Shown here piece after piece: positions 33,191 through 40,811 of a DNA stretch of 40,811 nt. Under the pieces are notes generated by a model. That model was not told the DNA's origin. It saw only the letters and a program-made list of their open reading frames with translations, and did no database searches. The DNA is taken from positions 1 to 40,811 of the forward strand of contig MVRK01000070.1 in assembly GCA_002067365.1 (NCBI GenBank), written 5' to 3'. Origin of the DNA: Methanosaeta sp. PtaU1.Bin060. GTDB taxonomy: Archaea > Halobacteriota > Methanosarcinia > Methanotrichales > Methanotrichaceae. Position numbers and translations under genes: made by a program. Position 1 is the first letter of the stretch. Every line of letters starts with the position of its first letter.

Positions 33191-33198
33191 GCTTATAA
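33191..33198 (-). promoter_or_regulatory. TATA box of rnpB
   Basis: On the minus strand this reads TTATAAGC, centred about 28 nt before the predicted 5' end at 33167, a canonical archaeal distance. It stands only about 30 bp from the oppositely directed rlmE TATA. Confidence 0.6.
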
Positions 33199-33225
33199 CC
33201 CCTTCGGCCTGGCCAGGGCGCAGAT

Positions 33226-33233
33226 CTTTATCC
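33226..33233 (+). promoter_or_regulatory. TATA-like box of rlmE
   Basis: CTTTATCC is centred about 27 nt ahead of the ATG at 33256, with no ribosome-binding site between, as expected for a leaderless mRNA. Confidence 0.4.
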
Positions 33234-33255
33234 TTTGTCTTACAACCTTCTTCGG

Positions 33256-34023
33256 ATGGCCAGGGACCAGAGAGATCACTATTACAGGATGGCGAAGGAA
33301 GAGGGCTATAGAGCCCGATCAGCATATAAGCTGCTGCAGATAAATGAGAAGTTCCACATCATCAAGAAGGGCGACATGGTGGTGGACCTGGGCGCCGCCC
33401 CAGGAGGCTGGCTGCAGGTGGCAAAACAGCTCTCGGGCGGAAAGGTCGTGGGCGTCGACCTGGAGCCTATCGCTTTGATCCCGGACGTCGTCACCATTCA
33501 GGCAGACATAACCGTGGAGAGCACCGCGGAGCTTGTGAAGATGGAACTGGGTGCAAGCGCCGACGTGGTGATCTGCGACGCTGCTCCGAACCTCTCTGGG
33601 GCGTGGGACAAGGACCATGCTGTCTCCATCGACCTGGCGCGCTCTGCGCTTCGTGCCGCGAAGAGACTTCTCAAGCCGCGGGGAAATTTCCTGGTCAAGG
33701 TCTTTCAGGGAGACATGTTCCCGGAATATCTGAAGGATGTGAAGAAGGAGTTCGCCCGCGTGCAGGCTCATTCACCAGCAGCGTCAAGAAAGGAGAGTGC
33801 TGAGACCTACATCGTGGCTAAGCACCTCTTGACAAGCCCTGTGCATATCGGAGATATCCTGGAGCTGGAGATCGAATCAGTGGGAAAGTCTGGAGACGGT
33901 GTGGCCATGGTGGAGGGCTTCGCGATCATTGTGCGCGGTGCGAAGCCTGGGGAGAGGATGCGCGTGATGATTGAGGCTGTCAAGCCCAACTTCGGCTTCG
34001 CGAAGGTCCTGGAGAAAATCTGA
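33256..34023 (+). CDS. rlmE: 23S rRNA (uridine-2'-O-)-methyltransferase with TRAM domain
   Basis: 255-residue FtsJ/RlmE enzyme that 2'-O-methylates 23S rRNA. The N-terminal 'YRARSAYKLLQINEKFHIIKKGDMVVDLGAAPGGWLQVA' contains the first catalytic Lys and the SAM motif; 'VICDAAPNLSGAWDKDH' the catalytic Asp; 'GNFLVKVFQG' the second Lys; 'SRKESAETYIVA' the Glu. The last 60 residues ('GDILELEIESVGKSGDGVAMVEGFAIIVRGAKPGERMRVMI') are a TRAM RNA-binding domain, an archaeal addition. The ATG at 33256 is preferred to an upstream TTG at 33235 because of the leaderless promoter spacing. It is divergent from rnpB: two RNA-processing genes share a short promoter region. alba follows 42 bp downstream. Confidence 0.95.
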   Translation: MARDQRDHYYRMAKEEGYRARSAYKLLQINEKFHIIKKGDMVVDLGAAPGGWLQVAKQLSGGKVVGVDLEPIALIPDVVTIQADITVESTAELVKMELGASADVVICDAAPNLSGAWDKDHAVSIDLARSALRAAKRLLKPRGNFLVKVFQGDMFPEYLKDVKKEFARVQAHSPAASRKESAETYIVAKHLLTSPVHIGDILELEIESVGKSGDGVAMVEGFAIIVRGAKPGERMRVMIEAVKPNFGFAKVLEKI

Positions 34024-34065
34024 GAGCTGGAGAGAAAGAGTTAATACCGGCAAAAGAAAAACAGA

Positions 34066-34350
34066 ATGACGATGCCCATGGAAGAGAATGCAGTGATATT
34101 CATCGGCGACAAGCCTGTCATGAACTATGTGCTTGCCGTCATGACCCAGTTCAACAAAGCAGCAAGCGTGACCCTGAAGGCCAGGGGCCGCTCCATCTCC
34201 CGCGCAGTGGATGCCGCAGAGATCACCAGGAACAGGTTCATGCCCAACCTTCTGATCAAAGGCATAACCATCGGCACTGAGGTCATCCCGAGCGAGGAAG
34301 GAAAGAGCGTGAACGTCTCATCGATGGAGATAGTGCTAGGCAAGCAATAG
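34066..34350 (+). CDS. albA: DNA/RNA-binding protein Alba
   Basis: 94-residue archaeal chromatin protein that dimerises and coats DNA or RNA. Family marks: '[21 protein letters not shown]', with the lysine (in GDKPVMNY) at the place of the acetylated Lys of Sulfolobus Alba, '[25 protein letters not shown]', and '[27 protein letters not shown]'. The start may be 34066 or the in-frame ATGs at 34072 or 34078. It follows rlmE closely and may be co-transcribed. Confidence 0.95.
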   Translation: MTMPMEENAVIFIGDKPVMNYVLAVMTQFNKAASVTLKARGRSISRAVDAAEITRNRFMPNLLIKGITIGTEVIPSEEGKSVNVSSMEIVLGKQ

Positions 34351-34594
34351 GGCAGTCTTTGCTCACCCTTCTGCCGGATAGGTGCCGCTTCCCGCTGACC
34401 TGTGCACGCGTGTTGTTCGCATTCTTCGTTCGGGGGCAGGCGACTTCTGAGAACTTTGGTTTGGAGCACGCTCTCCCAACTTTTTATTCACCACTATGGG
34501 AATTTTATGAAAAGACAGCCTGGAGTCCGGGCTGGCGCAAAACAATTTAAGAGTGATGAAATATTTAATATATGGATTATAAAATATCCGAATC
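34351..34594. other. Spacer between convergent alba and oxidoreductase genes
   Basis: No gene recognised. The minus strand has a TATA-like AATAAAAAG near 34480 followed by a GC-rich, foldable stretch down to about 34360, so a small RNA is conceivable. It matches none of tRNA, 5S or SRP RNA by eye. AT-rich runs at 34540-34590 may terminate the leftward operon. Confidence 0.25.
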
Positions 34595-35464
34595 TCATCT
34601 TGAAACTTTGGGAGGACCTGCTCTCACCCTGGCATTCATAGCTTCTATTGGCATCTCTCCTTCAAACTTCCACCCGAAGGAGAAGGGATCGATGGTCTCC
34701 AGCCACCAGGTAGCTCCAGCCCTCTCATAAGATACCACCTTCTCCGTATCCGCACCATCTGCAGTCCGCCCACAAATCACAACATCGAATCGCGTTTCGA
34801 TTGTCCTGTGATCTTTTATATACCTCAGGATCTCCCGAAGCTCTTCTGGACTGGGAACATCGCCCATCAGGCTCATTATGGGAATCACGCCATCATATCC
34901 AGCCGCTCTACGAAAAGGCCTTTTATTCGGCCAGACCCCGCCAACCCATATGGGAATCTTCTCCTGGACGGCCTTTGGAAGAAACTGGGCTCTGCCTCCA
35001 GGCAGATCTCCCTTGATCTTATAATGAGTGCCGTTGTAGCTGAATTGATCGCCGCTCCAGGCTTTAGAGAGGATTTCCAGGGCCTCGTCGAGCATATCTC
35101 CCCTCTTTCGCTGATCAGCTTCCTCGCCCAGGTATTCCCACTCGCTCGGACCCGAACCTATGCCCACGCCCAGTATCAGCCTGCCACCGGAGAGCTGATC
35201 CAAAGAGACCGTCTCTCTGGCCACCTTTTGAGGCCGCCTGCGTGGAAGAGGGGTCACTAAGGGACCTAACTTGATCTGCTCTGTATTCACCGCCACTGCA
35301 GCAAGAGCGATCCATGGATCGCAGACTGGAATCGGCATAGGAAGCAGATGATCCCATACAAAGAATCCATCCCAGCCCGCTTCCTCTGCCTGGCGAGCCA
35401 GATTTGCCATGGCTCGTGGATGATGGAAGGGGCCGAAGTTAGGCACAGTGATACCGAAGTTCAT
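34595..35464 (-). CDS. LLM-class (luciferase-like) oxidoreductase, probably F420-dependent
   Basis: 289-residue TIM-barrel enzyme. N-terminal 'FGITVPNFGPFHHPRAMANLARQAEEAGWDGFFVWDHLLPM', then 'KLGPLVTPLPRRRPQKVARETVSLDQLSGGRLILGVGIGSGPSEWEYLGEEAD', and 'KIPIWVGGVWPNKRPFRRAAGYDGVIPI'. In methanogens such proteins normally use coenzyme F420, but FMN cannot be ruled out from sequence. AGGTGA stands 6-7 nt before the ATG. It is the last gene of a minus-strand series, 38 bp after the glycosyltransferase, so it may share its transcript. The substrate is unknown. Confidence 0.88.
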   Translation of the reverse strand: MNFGITVPNFGPFHHPRAMANLARQAEEAGWDGFFVWDHLLPMPIPVCDPWIALAAVAVNTEQIKLGPLVTPLPRRRPQKVARETVSLDQLSGGRLILGVGIGSGPSEWEYLGEEADQRKRGDMLDEALEILSKAWSGDQFSYNGTHYKIKGDLPGGRAQFLPKAVQEKIPIWVGGVWPNKRPFRRAAGYDGVIPIMSLMGDVPSPEELREILRYIKDHRTIETRFDVVICGRTADGADTEKVVSYERAGATWWLETIDPFSFGWKFEGEMPIEAMNARVRAGPPKVSR

Positions 35465-35502
35465 GAAACTTCACCTTTGCCGAGTGGCAGCAGCACATAT
35501 GC

Positions 35503-36321
35503 CTATGTCAATAGCCTGGTCCATTTCATAACCCTCTCCTCGACTCCATGGATGCGCTCGCTTAAAGCTTTGATGTTCTCGCGTCTCTCCCTTTGGCAAC
35601 CAGGGGCTCTGACTGGCAGGTATCTTTTAAATTTTAAATATTTTAATATATACGGGCTGCTGATGTTTCCGCCGTCAATCAATCCCAGCTCAAAATAGTA
35701 CCTGCAAAGGCCAACCACGCCATAAGCTTCAAGCCTTCTGGGAGACGTCGAGACAAGTTTTTGCATCAGAAAACATGTATGCCCCAAATTTCTTAGCTCA
35801 CGACCAAGGGCTGCATCCTCTAATGCATAATCCCTGAAGCCGCCAACTTTCATGAAGACATCCTTTGGGACACATAGATTTATCCCGATGAGGCTCGCAT
35901 TGTCGATCTCCGAATTAAGCCAAAAGTAGTAGCAGCTCAGGTATTCCAGGAATCTCATCTTGAGGCCGGTTCCTTCGATCTTATATGCAGCAGTCAGCCC
36001 AACAACGCCGCTCTCCAGATGCTTATGAACCGTCTCGAGGTAGTTCTCATCTATCCTCGTATCCGCGTCTATGAATACCAAATATTTCCCTTTGGCAAAC
36101 TCAGCCCCTCGATTTCGCCCCCACCAAATCCCTCTCTTCTTTGATACGATTACCCTGTCGGCGTATTTCCGGGCAATCTCAACTGTACGATCATTGCTTC
36201 CCCCATCCGAGACTATTATTTCGTAGTTACTCCGTGGAAGCGTCTGCCTCGAAATCGATTTCAGGCAAGCCTCAATATATGTCTCTTCATTTAGCGCAGG
36301 CACTATGACTGAGAAATTCAA
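35503..36321 (-). CDS. Family 2 glycosyltransferase
   Basis: 272-residue GT-A fold enzyme. 'FSVIVPALNEETYIEACLKSISRQTLP' opens the nucleotide-sugar domain, 'EIIVSDGGSNDRT' and the DxD motif in 'YLVFIDADTRID' follow, and 'DYALEDAALGRELRNLG' is the ED-type catalytic region. A short hydrophobic stretch near 130-140 ('FLEYLSCYYFWLN') may aid membrane contact. The start is TTG at 36321, supported by GAGGTGA five bases upstream. It likely adds a sugar to a lipid or surface polymer, in line with the RND exporter and surface protein upstream in the same direction. Confidence 0.9.
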   Translation of the reverse strand: MNFSVIVPALNEETYIEACLKSISRQTLPRSNYEIIVSDGGSNDRTVEIARKYADRVIVSKKRGIWWGRNRGAEFAKGKYLVFIDADTRIDENYLETVHKHLESGVVGLTAAYKIEGTGLKMRFLEYLSCYYFWLNSEIDNASLIGINLCVPKDVFMKVGGFRDYALEDAALGRELRNLGHTCFLMQKLVSTSPRRLEAYGVVGLCRYYFELGLIDGGNISSPYILKYLKFKRYLPVRAPGCQRERRENIKALSERIHGVEERVMKWTRLLT

Positions 36322-36382
36322 TCGCTTTCACCTCATCGAATCATTGGTGACAGAGCCCGAATGATCATCCAAAACTATTATA

Positions 36383-36889
36383 CTAAACATGCATCTCATT
36401 CAAGGATTGCTTTTTCAGGTCGTCTATTATCCTTTTGCATTGCTCATAAGATTGCCTGAGAACGACGACTCTCTCCAGCAGATATCTCGCCTCTTCTCCG
36501 CCGGCCTTTATATCCTCTTCAGTCCTGGCCAGAGCATCGCTGAAGAGCCTGGCCTCCTTATTGACTGCATCAATCATATCCGCCTTGATGATTTCAGGAT
36601 CTATGATGGGCGCATATAGATGCCTCGTATCTCCTGGCATCACAATGCGCTTGACAAGGCTCAGGCTCTCCAAAAGATTCATGTTCGAGCTCACTGTCGA
36701 TTTGCTATAACCAGTCTCCTTAACCAGTTCATCCAGAGAAACAGGCGCTTTGGCCAAGACCACTAACCCCCTGAGGAAACCTGTAGAGTCACTGTATCCT
36801 CTGATCCTGGCCCATTGGATAAAGGCATTTATGATGTTTTCCCTCACGGCCTCAGTCGAAGCATCTCCTTTTGAGATCTCATTCACCAT
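36383..36889 (-). CDS. MarR/GbsR-like transcriptional regulator
   Basis: 168 residues from the ATG at 36889, which overlaps the RDD gene end by 11 bp. A winged helix-turn-helix is visible at 'SLDELVKETGYSKSTVSSNMNLLESLSLVKRIVMPGDTRHLYAP', followed by a long helix probably for dimerisation ('EARYLLERVVVLRQSYEQCKRIIDDLKKQS'). The layout resembles GbsR-type regulators. The open frame continues upstream to 36973 with non-helical sequence over the RDD gene and is rejected. As an operon member it may autoregulate via the repeats at 40760-40785. The effector is unknown. Confidence 0.85.
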   Translation of the reverse strand: MVNEISKGDASTEAVRENIINAFIQWARIRGYSDSTGFLRGLVVLAKAPVSLDELVKETGYSKSTVSSNMNLLESLSLVKRIVMPGDTRHLYAPIIDPEIIKADMIDAVNKEARLFSDALARTEEDIKAGGEEARYLLERVVVLRQSYEQCKRIIDDLKKQSLNEMHV

Positions 36890-37283
36890 ATTGACCACGT
36901 TTGACCACGATGGTATTGGATATCCTATTGAACAAGCGCTGTTTGCTCTCCCGGAAAGCAAACCAGCATGCAATGCAGTCGAAGGGAAGCAGAAATGCCT
37001 TTCCGAACGACTCCACAGCAGCGTCTCTGAACTGGATATGCTCTCCGAAGGGGCCGACGACAGCTATATTGAGAAGCATCTTTCCGAGCGACTGACCCCT
37101 ATAACCCTCCAGCGCAGTCCAATAGACGAACAACAGAGCCGCCAGCAGCAGGCATCCCCAGAGGCTGAAGGCGCTCATCCCGAGAACTATCAGGTTCTCG
37201 TGCCAGAGGATGCCGACAAAAAGGAGATCGATCAGCCATGCCCAGAGGCGATCCGTCCAGCTTGCCAGAGCCATATCCTCCAT
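36879..37283 (-). CDS. RDD-family membrane protein
   Basis: About 134 residues with three to four hydrophobic segments. The RDD hallmark is near the N-terminus ('WTDRLWAWLIDLLFVGILW', with R and the two Asp of the name), then 'YWTALEGYRGQSLGKMLLNIAVV' and a third segment 'AFLLPFDCIACWFAF'. The start at 37283 (after AAGGGAAG) is preferred; 37304 and 37274 are alternatives. Some RDD proteins have been linked to ion or osmolyte transport; the role here is unknown. The gene overlaps the regulator by 11 bp and lies 95 bp after the COG1361 gene. Confidence 0.8.
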   Translation of the reverse strand: MEDMALASWTDRLWAWLIDLLFVGILWHENLIVLGMSAFSLWGCLLLAALLFVYWTALEGYRGQSLGKMLLNIAVVGPFGEHIQFRDAAVESFGKAFLLPFDCIACWFAFRESKQRLFNRISNTIVVKRGQYGE

Positions 37284-37378
37284 AAGACTTCCCTTCGAGA
37301 CCATTCAGGATCACTCCGGATTTGTTTCCTGCAATGCCATCATCGATCCTCTCCCAAGACCTGAAAGAGATTCAATCC

Positions 37379-38431
37379 TCAGGCTTTCTTCTGCTTCTTT
37401 CGGTACATGTACCCGCCAGCTGCGACTAAGATGACGATGAGGATCACGGAGGGCAGCAGCAGGGATGAGGCGGCTCCCTTGACCTTTACAGGTATCTTCA
37501 TGCTCTCTGAGATGACCGTCTCGCCATCCACATCGGTATATTTGATCTCGCTGTTGATCCCATAATCCTTCGGCGTGGCATCCGAGTCCACATCGATCCT
37601 GAAGACAACAGCCTTCTCCTCGCCCGGCTGCAATGTGCCGATGAATGCCTGGTCATCTGTGGAAGAGAACGGCTTGAATATGGAGAGACGGGCCACTGCA
37701 TCCTTGACTGGATCCTCACCGATGTTCTTGTAGGTTGCAGAGATCTGTGCCTTCTTGGACCCTGCAGAGAGCTTTCCAGTGGTGTTGAGGATCTCGAAGT
37801 CGGCTTGCTTCTTGACACCGATGACTACGGGCAGTGTCTGGTTGGCCTTCTGGTAGACATAAGAGACCCTGTAGTTGGCAAGGGTTGGCGAGCTTCCGCT
37901 GGTGACCAGCCCAGAGGCGTAGACCCGCACATTATCCTGGTAATCGTAAGATACATTCAGGTTCAGCGGATACCTTCCCGCTGGCGCATGCTCTCCGATC
38001 TTTATTGTGAACTTCAGGGGCGACTGAGTCTTGTCTCCTGATTTCAGGGATTGAACGACCTGGTCTCCCGACTTCACATCAATCTGCTGGCTGTCTGAAT
38101 AGAGGCTCGCAGTGATACCCAAGGCAGTCGGCTTCTTGTACTCCTCCTGCAGCTCGGCTGCGGCCAGAGCAAACTCCTTGGGGTTCTGCGGCGTCAGATC
38201 CTCCTTGAAGCCGAGGATCCTTCCATAGTTTGTCAGATCCAGATACAGAGTGACAGTATCCCCGCGCTCGAATTCGTCTGTTCCTGCAACGCTGGCGGAG
38301 ATATCCGGCCCGCCGTACATGGTATAGTAGTTATCCCCGCCCAGCTCATAGGGGATATATGTGTTCTGAGCATGGCCCGCAGCCACGAGCGTCAACATAC
38401 ATGCCAAGGCTATAGCATACCTAATTCTCAT
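37379..38431 (-). CDS. COG1361-type surface protein, partner of the RND exporter
   Basis: 350-residue exported protein: signal peptide ('RIRYAIALACMLTLVAAGHAQ'), beta-sandwich domains with CARDB/NEW3-like segments ('ASVAGTDEFERGDTVTLYLDLTNYG', 'APAGRYPLNLNVSYDYQD', 'ISATYKNIGEDPVKDAVARLSIFKPFSSTDDQAFIGTLQPGEEKAVVF'), then one C-terminal membrane helix and a Lys-rich tail ('LLLPSVILIVILVAAGGYMYRKKQKKA'). It is thus anchored with its bulk outside. The ATG at 38431 follows GGAG and overlaps the RND gene by 11 bp. Tight coupling suggests it works as an extracellular partner of the exporter, in the role membrane-fusion proteins play in bacteria; this is inference. Confidence 0.85.
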   Translation of the reverse strand: MRIRYAIALACMLTLVAAGHAQNTYIPYELGGDNYYTMYGGPDISASVAGTDEFERGDTVTLYLDLTNYGRILGFKEDLTPQNPKEFALAAAELQEEYKKPTALGITASLYSDSQQIDVKSGDQVVQSLKSGDKTQSPLKFTIKIGEHAPAGRYPLNLNVSYDYQDNVRVYASGLVTSGSSPTLANYRVSYVYQKANQTLPVVIGVKKQADFEILNTTGKLSAGSKKAQISATYKNIGEDPVKDAVARLSIFKPFSSTDDQAFIGTLQPGEEKAVVFRIDVDSDATPKDYGINSEIKYTDVDGETVISESMKIPVKVKGAASSLLLPSVILIVILVAAGGYMYRKKQKKA

Positions 38432-40742
38432 TGACTCGTCTCCATGAGGGATTATTGATTTGAGCAATTGCCTTCTTGAGTTCTTGTCTGGCGTTCTCCA
38501 GCACTTCGCGCCGAATCTCCATGCGAATCATCAAGACCACAAATACAGTGAAAGTGGTGACGAGGGCGAAGATCACCGAGAGCACAGTCACTAATCCGAA
38601 GTTGCTGATTATGTTGAAGGGCGATGCGATCAGGGCCGCAAAGCCGAAGACGACTGTCATTCCCGAAGCCATCAGGGCAGAACCTATGCGGCTGGCGGTG
38701 ACGGCCAGTGCCTCATAGGGATCGCCAATGTTGTGCAGCTCCTCATAGAAGCGCTCCATCATCAAGATGGCATACTCTGAGCCGACCCCAAGGACCAGAG
38801 CGCCGAGGGTTGCTGTGAGGGGGGTGTACTTCAAGCCGCCGTAGTACATAACCAGCCCCATCCACCCTATCACGACGAGCATGGGCATCACCGGCAGCAG
38901 GGCCTTGATGAGGTCTCTGTAGATCAACAGGAGCAAAATGAAGATCAGGACAAGGCCGAGCAATGACATCTCCACTCTGCCAGATGTCAGGGCATCTATG
39001 ACAGTCGTCATGACCGCGGGCTTGCCAGTGATCCTGGCTGAGACTCCGGGTGGAGGAGTCATCCAGGCCAAGTCCTCCTCATACGATGTGATGAGCCGGG
39101 CCATCCCTTCAGATCCCAGGTCCTTCTGGGAATTGCCCACGTTCACATCAATGACTGCAAGATTATGGCCGCTCAGATATGGATCTCGTGCAGCCTGGGG
39201 CAGTGAGGAGATTATCTCCCTTATCCTCGTTTTATCATCGGGCAGAACTCCTCCGTTCGCCTGTTTGATATATGTGGCTATGCTCGTCACGCTCTCGGTT
39301 CGATCCGATCTGGTGGTGAGCAGATAATTGCCGAAATCGTCCATCCACTCGAGAATCTCGGGGTCGGTGATGTCGTCAGCCTGAACTATGAACTCGATTG
39401 AATCAGTCCCTCCGAAGAGGTTCTTCATATGATTCAAGTCGATCAGAGGGGTGAGGTCCTGGGGGATGTAGTTCTCGAAGGTCGTTTCAATTGGGACCTG
39501 GGAGTCGAAGTAATTTCCGGCAAGTGCGAGGACCAGGGCCACGCCCAGAACGACTTTCGACCTTTTGACGCAGAAATATGCTACCTTCGCTATGAAATTG
39601 CCAATTCCAGAACCACTATTTGAATGGCCGTCGGCTTTCCTTTTCACGGGAAGTTTTTGCTCCGACGTATAAAGGGCTGTCATATTGACGAAGAGGGCGG
39701 ACAGGTAGCACATAATGAGGCCTATCATGCAGACCTTCCCGAAATCGTTGATGCAGGGGACGATGGAGCTCAAGAGAGATGCAAAGCCGGCCTCAGTCAC
39801 AGTCAAGGCGATTATAACAGGAATGGCCACATGGCTTACTGTGCTGACTGCCGCATCCAGAACGGATTCGCCTTTGCCCAGCTCCTCATCCATCCTGTTG
39901 TGAAACTGGATGGCATAATCTATGCCGATTCCAATCATGATGGGAAAAGCGGCAAATGAGACCATGCTCATGGGTATATGGAGGAACCCCATGGCTCCGA
40001 AGGTCCAGATTATGCCCAAAATGACTACGGGTATCGGAAGCAGAGGCCACCTGACATGTCTGAAGACCAGAAGCAGGGCCAACACCATCAGCACCCCGCA
40101 TAGGGCAAGGATCTGACTGTTGCTGCTGTTCATCAGATCAACAATTGCTTCCTGAAAAGATCTATCGCCTGTGACTTTCACCCCATAGCCCGCAGGAAAT
40201 TCCGCGAAACCGACTGCGCTGTTTATCTCTGAAAGAATCTCTTTGCGTTGCGAATCTTGTATGGAGGCGGGCATAGCCACGATCATCCTGGAATGATCTT
40301 TATCCGGCATGAGGCTTTGGAGAGATGAACCCGCGCTGGCCAGGATCGCGTCTATTTTCTCCTGAGAGGGGATGCGGCGAATCCCACTGATCTGATATTC
40401 CGCATCGGCTACAGTGTCCGCCAAGCTCTGGACAGCAACAATATGGTTGACCTGCTTCATATGATCTGATAAGCGCAGGCAGGCCGAGAGGACGTCTGCC
40501 TTTGCCACATTGTCGCCCTCTATGAGGATCACATTGGCGTCTATTCCGAAGTTCTCCACGTACAGGTGATCATATAATTGATAGATGGCCGAGTCTTTTG
40601 AGACGAAGCTCTCAGTGGTCATGCCCTGGCTCTCTATCTGCTGGGCGTAGTGAACTGAGACCAAGGTCAAGAGAAGTGCAGCGGCTATGATTATTACCGG
40701 ATTCTTAGTTATCCATACCCCGAGTCTTTCCATGCAGGTCAT
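38421..40742 (-). CDS. RND superfamily exporter, HAE3/MMPL-like
   Basis: 773-residue membrane protein with the duplicated RND plan: one N-terminal helix, a large outer loop (about residues 40-200), five helices, then helix, loop (about 415-580) and five more. Family segments: 'FPIMIGIGIDYAIQFHNRMDEELGKG' in the first half and 'TLGALVLGVGSEYAILMMERFYEEL' in the second, the second carrying the 'GxxSEYAI' seen in archaeal HAE3 proteins. It probably exports lipids or hydrophobic compounds using the ion gradient. The start may be 40742 or the ATG at 40733. It leads the six-gene minus-strand series. Confidence 0.92.
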   Translation of the reverse strand: MTCMERLGVWITKNPVIIIAAALLLTLVSVHYAQQIESQGMTTESFVSKDSAIYQLYDHLYVENFGIDANVILIEGDNVAKADVLSACLRLSDHMKQVNHIVAVQSLADTVADAEYQISGIRRIPSQEKIDAILASAGSSLQSLMPDKDHSRMIVAMPASIQDSQRKEILSEINSAVGFAEFPAGYGVKVTGDRSFQEAIVDLMNSSNSQILALCGVLMVLALLLVFRHVRWPLLPIPVVILGIIWTFGAMGFLHIPMSMVSFAAFPIMIGIGIDYAIQFHNRMDEELGKGESVLDAAVSTVSHVAIPVIIALTVTEAGFASLLSSIVPCINDFGKVCMIGLIMCYLSALFVNMTALYTSEQKLPVKRKADGHSNSGSGIGNFIAKVAYFCVKRSKVVLGVALVLALAGNYFDSQVPIETTFENYIPQDLTPLIDLNHMKNLFGGTDSIEFIVQADDITDPEILEWMDDFGNYLLTTRSDRTESVTSIATYIKQANGGVLPDDKTRIREIISSLPQAARDPYLSGHNLAVIDVNVGNSQKDLGSEGMARLITSYEEDLAWMTPPPGVSARITGKPAVMTTVIDALTSGRVEMSLLGLVLIFILLLLIYRDLIKALLPVMPMLVVIGWMGLVMYYGGLKYTPLTATLGALVLGVGSEYAILMMERFYEELHNIGDPYEALAVTASRIGSALMASGMTVVFGFAALIASPFNIISNFGLVTVLSVIFALVTTFTVFVVLMIRMEIRREVLENARQELKKAIAQINNPSWRRVNEN

Positions 40743-40759
40743 GCCAACGAAACCTTCTT

Positions 40760-40800
40760 TTCGGAGTTTACCGAATGAACCGAATAAGCATAAAATACTT
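40760..40800 (-). promoter_or_regulatory. Promoter and candidate operator of the RND operon
   Basis: On the plus strand TTCGG (40760-40764) and CCGAA (40771-40775) form an inverted repeat with a 6-nt spacer, and ACCGAAT recurs directly at 40770-40776 and 40779-40785. Read on the minus strand, a TATA-like TTTAAGTAT or TTTTATGC lies just upstream (about 40787-40800), so the repeats fall on the expected transcription start. The MarR/GbsR-like protein at 36383 is the obvious candidate ligand. Confidence 0.45.
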
Positions 40801-40811
40801 AAACTTTGTGT

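Noticed and set aside
32866-33198. 110-codon plus-strand frame that looks like a secreted protein
   Set aside because: It is the complement of a well-supported RNase P RNA; its Ser/Pro/Arg/His composition reflects structured GC-rich RNA, not protein.
34351-34594. SRP RNA or tRNA in the alba spacer
   Set aside because: A GGTCAG...GGAAG-like run on the minus strand recalls the SRP core, but order, length and the tetraloop context do not fit; no T-loop for a tRNA.
36890-36973. Longer N-terminus of the regulator
   Set aside because: Overlaps the RDD gene in another frame and lacks helical or domain character; the ATG at 36889 gives the normal start.
1-40811. CRISPR array, toxin-antitoxin pair, prophage or defence island
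   Set aside because: No regularly spaced repeats, no recognisable cas, toxin, integrase or restriction genes were seen on either strand.

Overview
The window comes from a methanogenic archaeon, most probably of the Methanothrix (Methanosaeta) type. Archaeal markers are an Alba chromatin protein, an archaeal type A RNase P RNA, an RlmE rRNA methyltransferase with a C-terminal TRAM domain, a UPF0216 protein, TATA-like boxes about 25-30 nt ahead of leaderless starts, and a likely F420-type luciferase-like oxidoreductase. Methanogenesis marker protein 8 points to a methanogen. The genus is inference from overall character, not from a search.

Layout. 1-4,900: a small leaderless ORF, then two divergent substrate-binding proteins (SBPs) that each carry an EF-hand, dockerin-like module ahead of an iron/cobalamin-type binding fold; the rightward one is followed by a SAM methyltransferase. 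5,200-8,940 (minus strand): thiD, a protein of about five 34-residue helical repeats, and a GH13 alpha-amylase-like enzyme. 9,250-11,860 (plus): methanogenesis marker 8, an HD phosphohydrolase and UPF0216. 11,950-16,420: an Orn/Lys/Arg decarboxylase, a GadC-like antiporter and a one-pass membrane protein, closed by a hairpin plus T-tract. 16,620-21,140: two exported proteins of unknown role and uvrA.

21,500-30,550 is the most striking part: SBP, methyltransferase, second SBP, second methyltransferase, then two permeases and two ATPases of a peptide/nickel/opine ABC transporter. The SBP-methyltransferase unit is duplicated in tandem. The first 683 bp of alignment between the two SBP genes shows about six differences by eye, while the ligand-facing second half has diverged. 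The same methyltransferase subfamily sits behind an unrelated class of SBP at 3,956. I therefore suggest an undescribed methyltransferase-coupled uptake system, perhaps for a metal complex or metallophore.

30,860-34,350: a membrane-anchored nitroreductase, an SDR, rnpB (minus strand, hidden under a false ORF), rlmE and alba. 34,595-40,742: six minus-strand genes in close order (transcribed as RND exporter, COG1361 surface protein, RDD protein, MarR/GbsR-like regulator, glycosyltransferase, luciferase-like oxidoreductase), with a candidate operator at the promoter. This looks like an envelope or lipid export module with its own regulator.

I saw no tRNA, 16S/23S/5S rRNA, CRISPR array or intact insertion sequence. 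All functional calls rest on motif recognition by eye.
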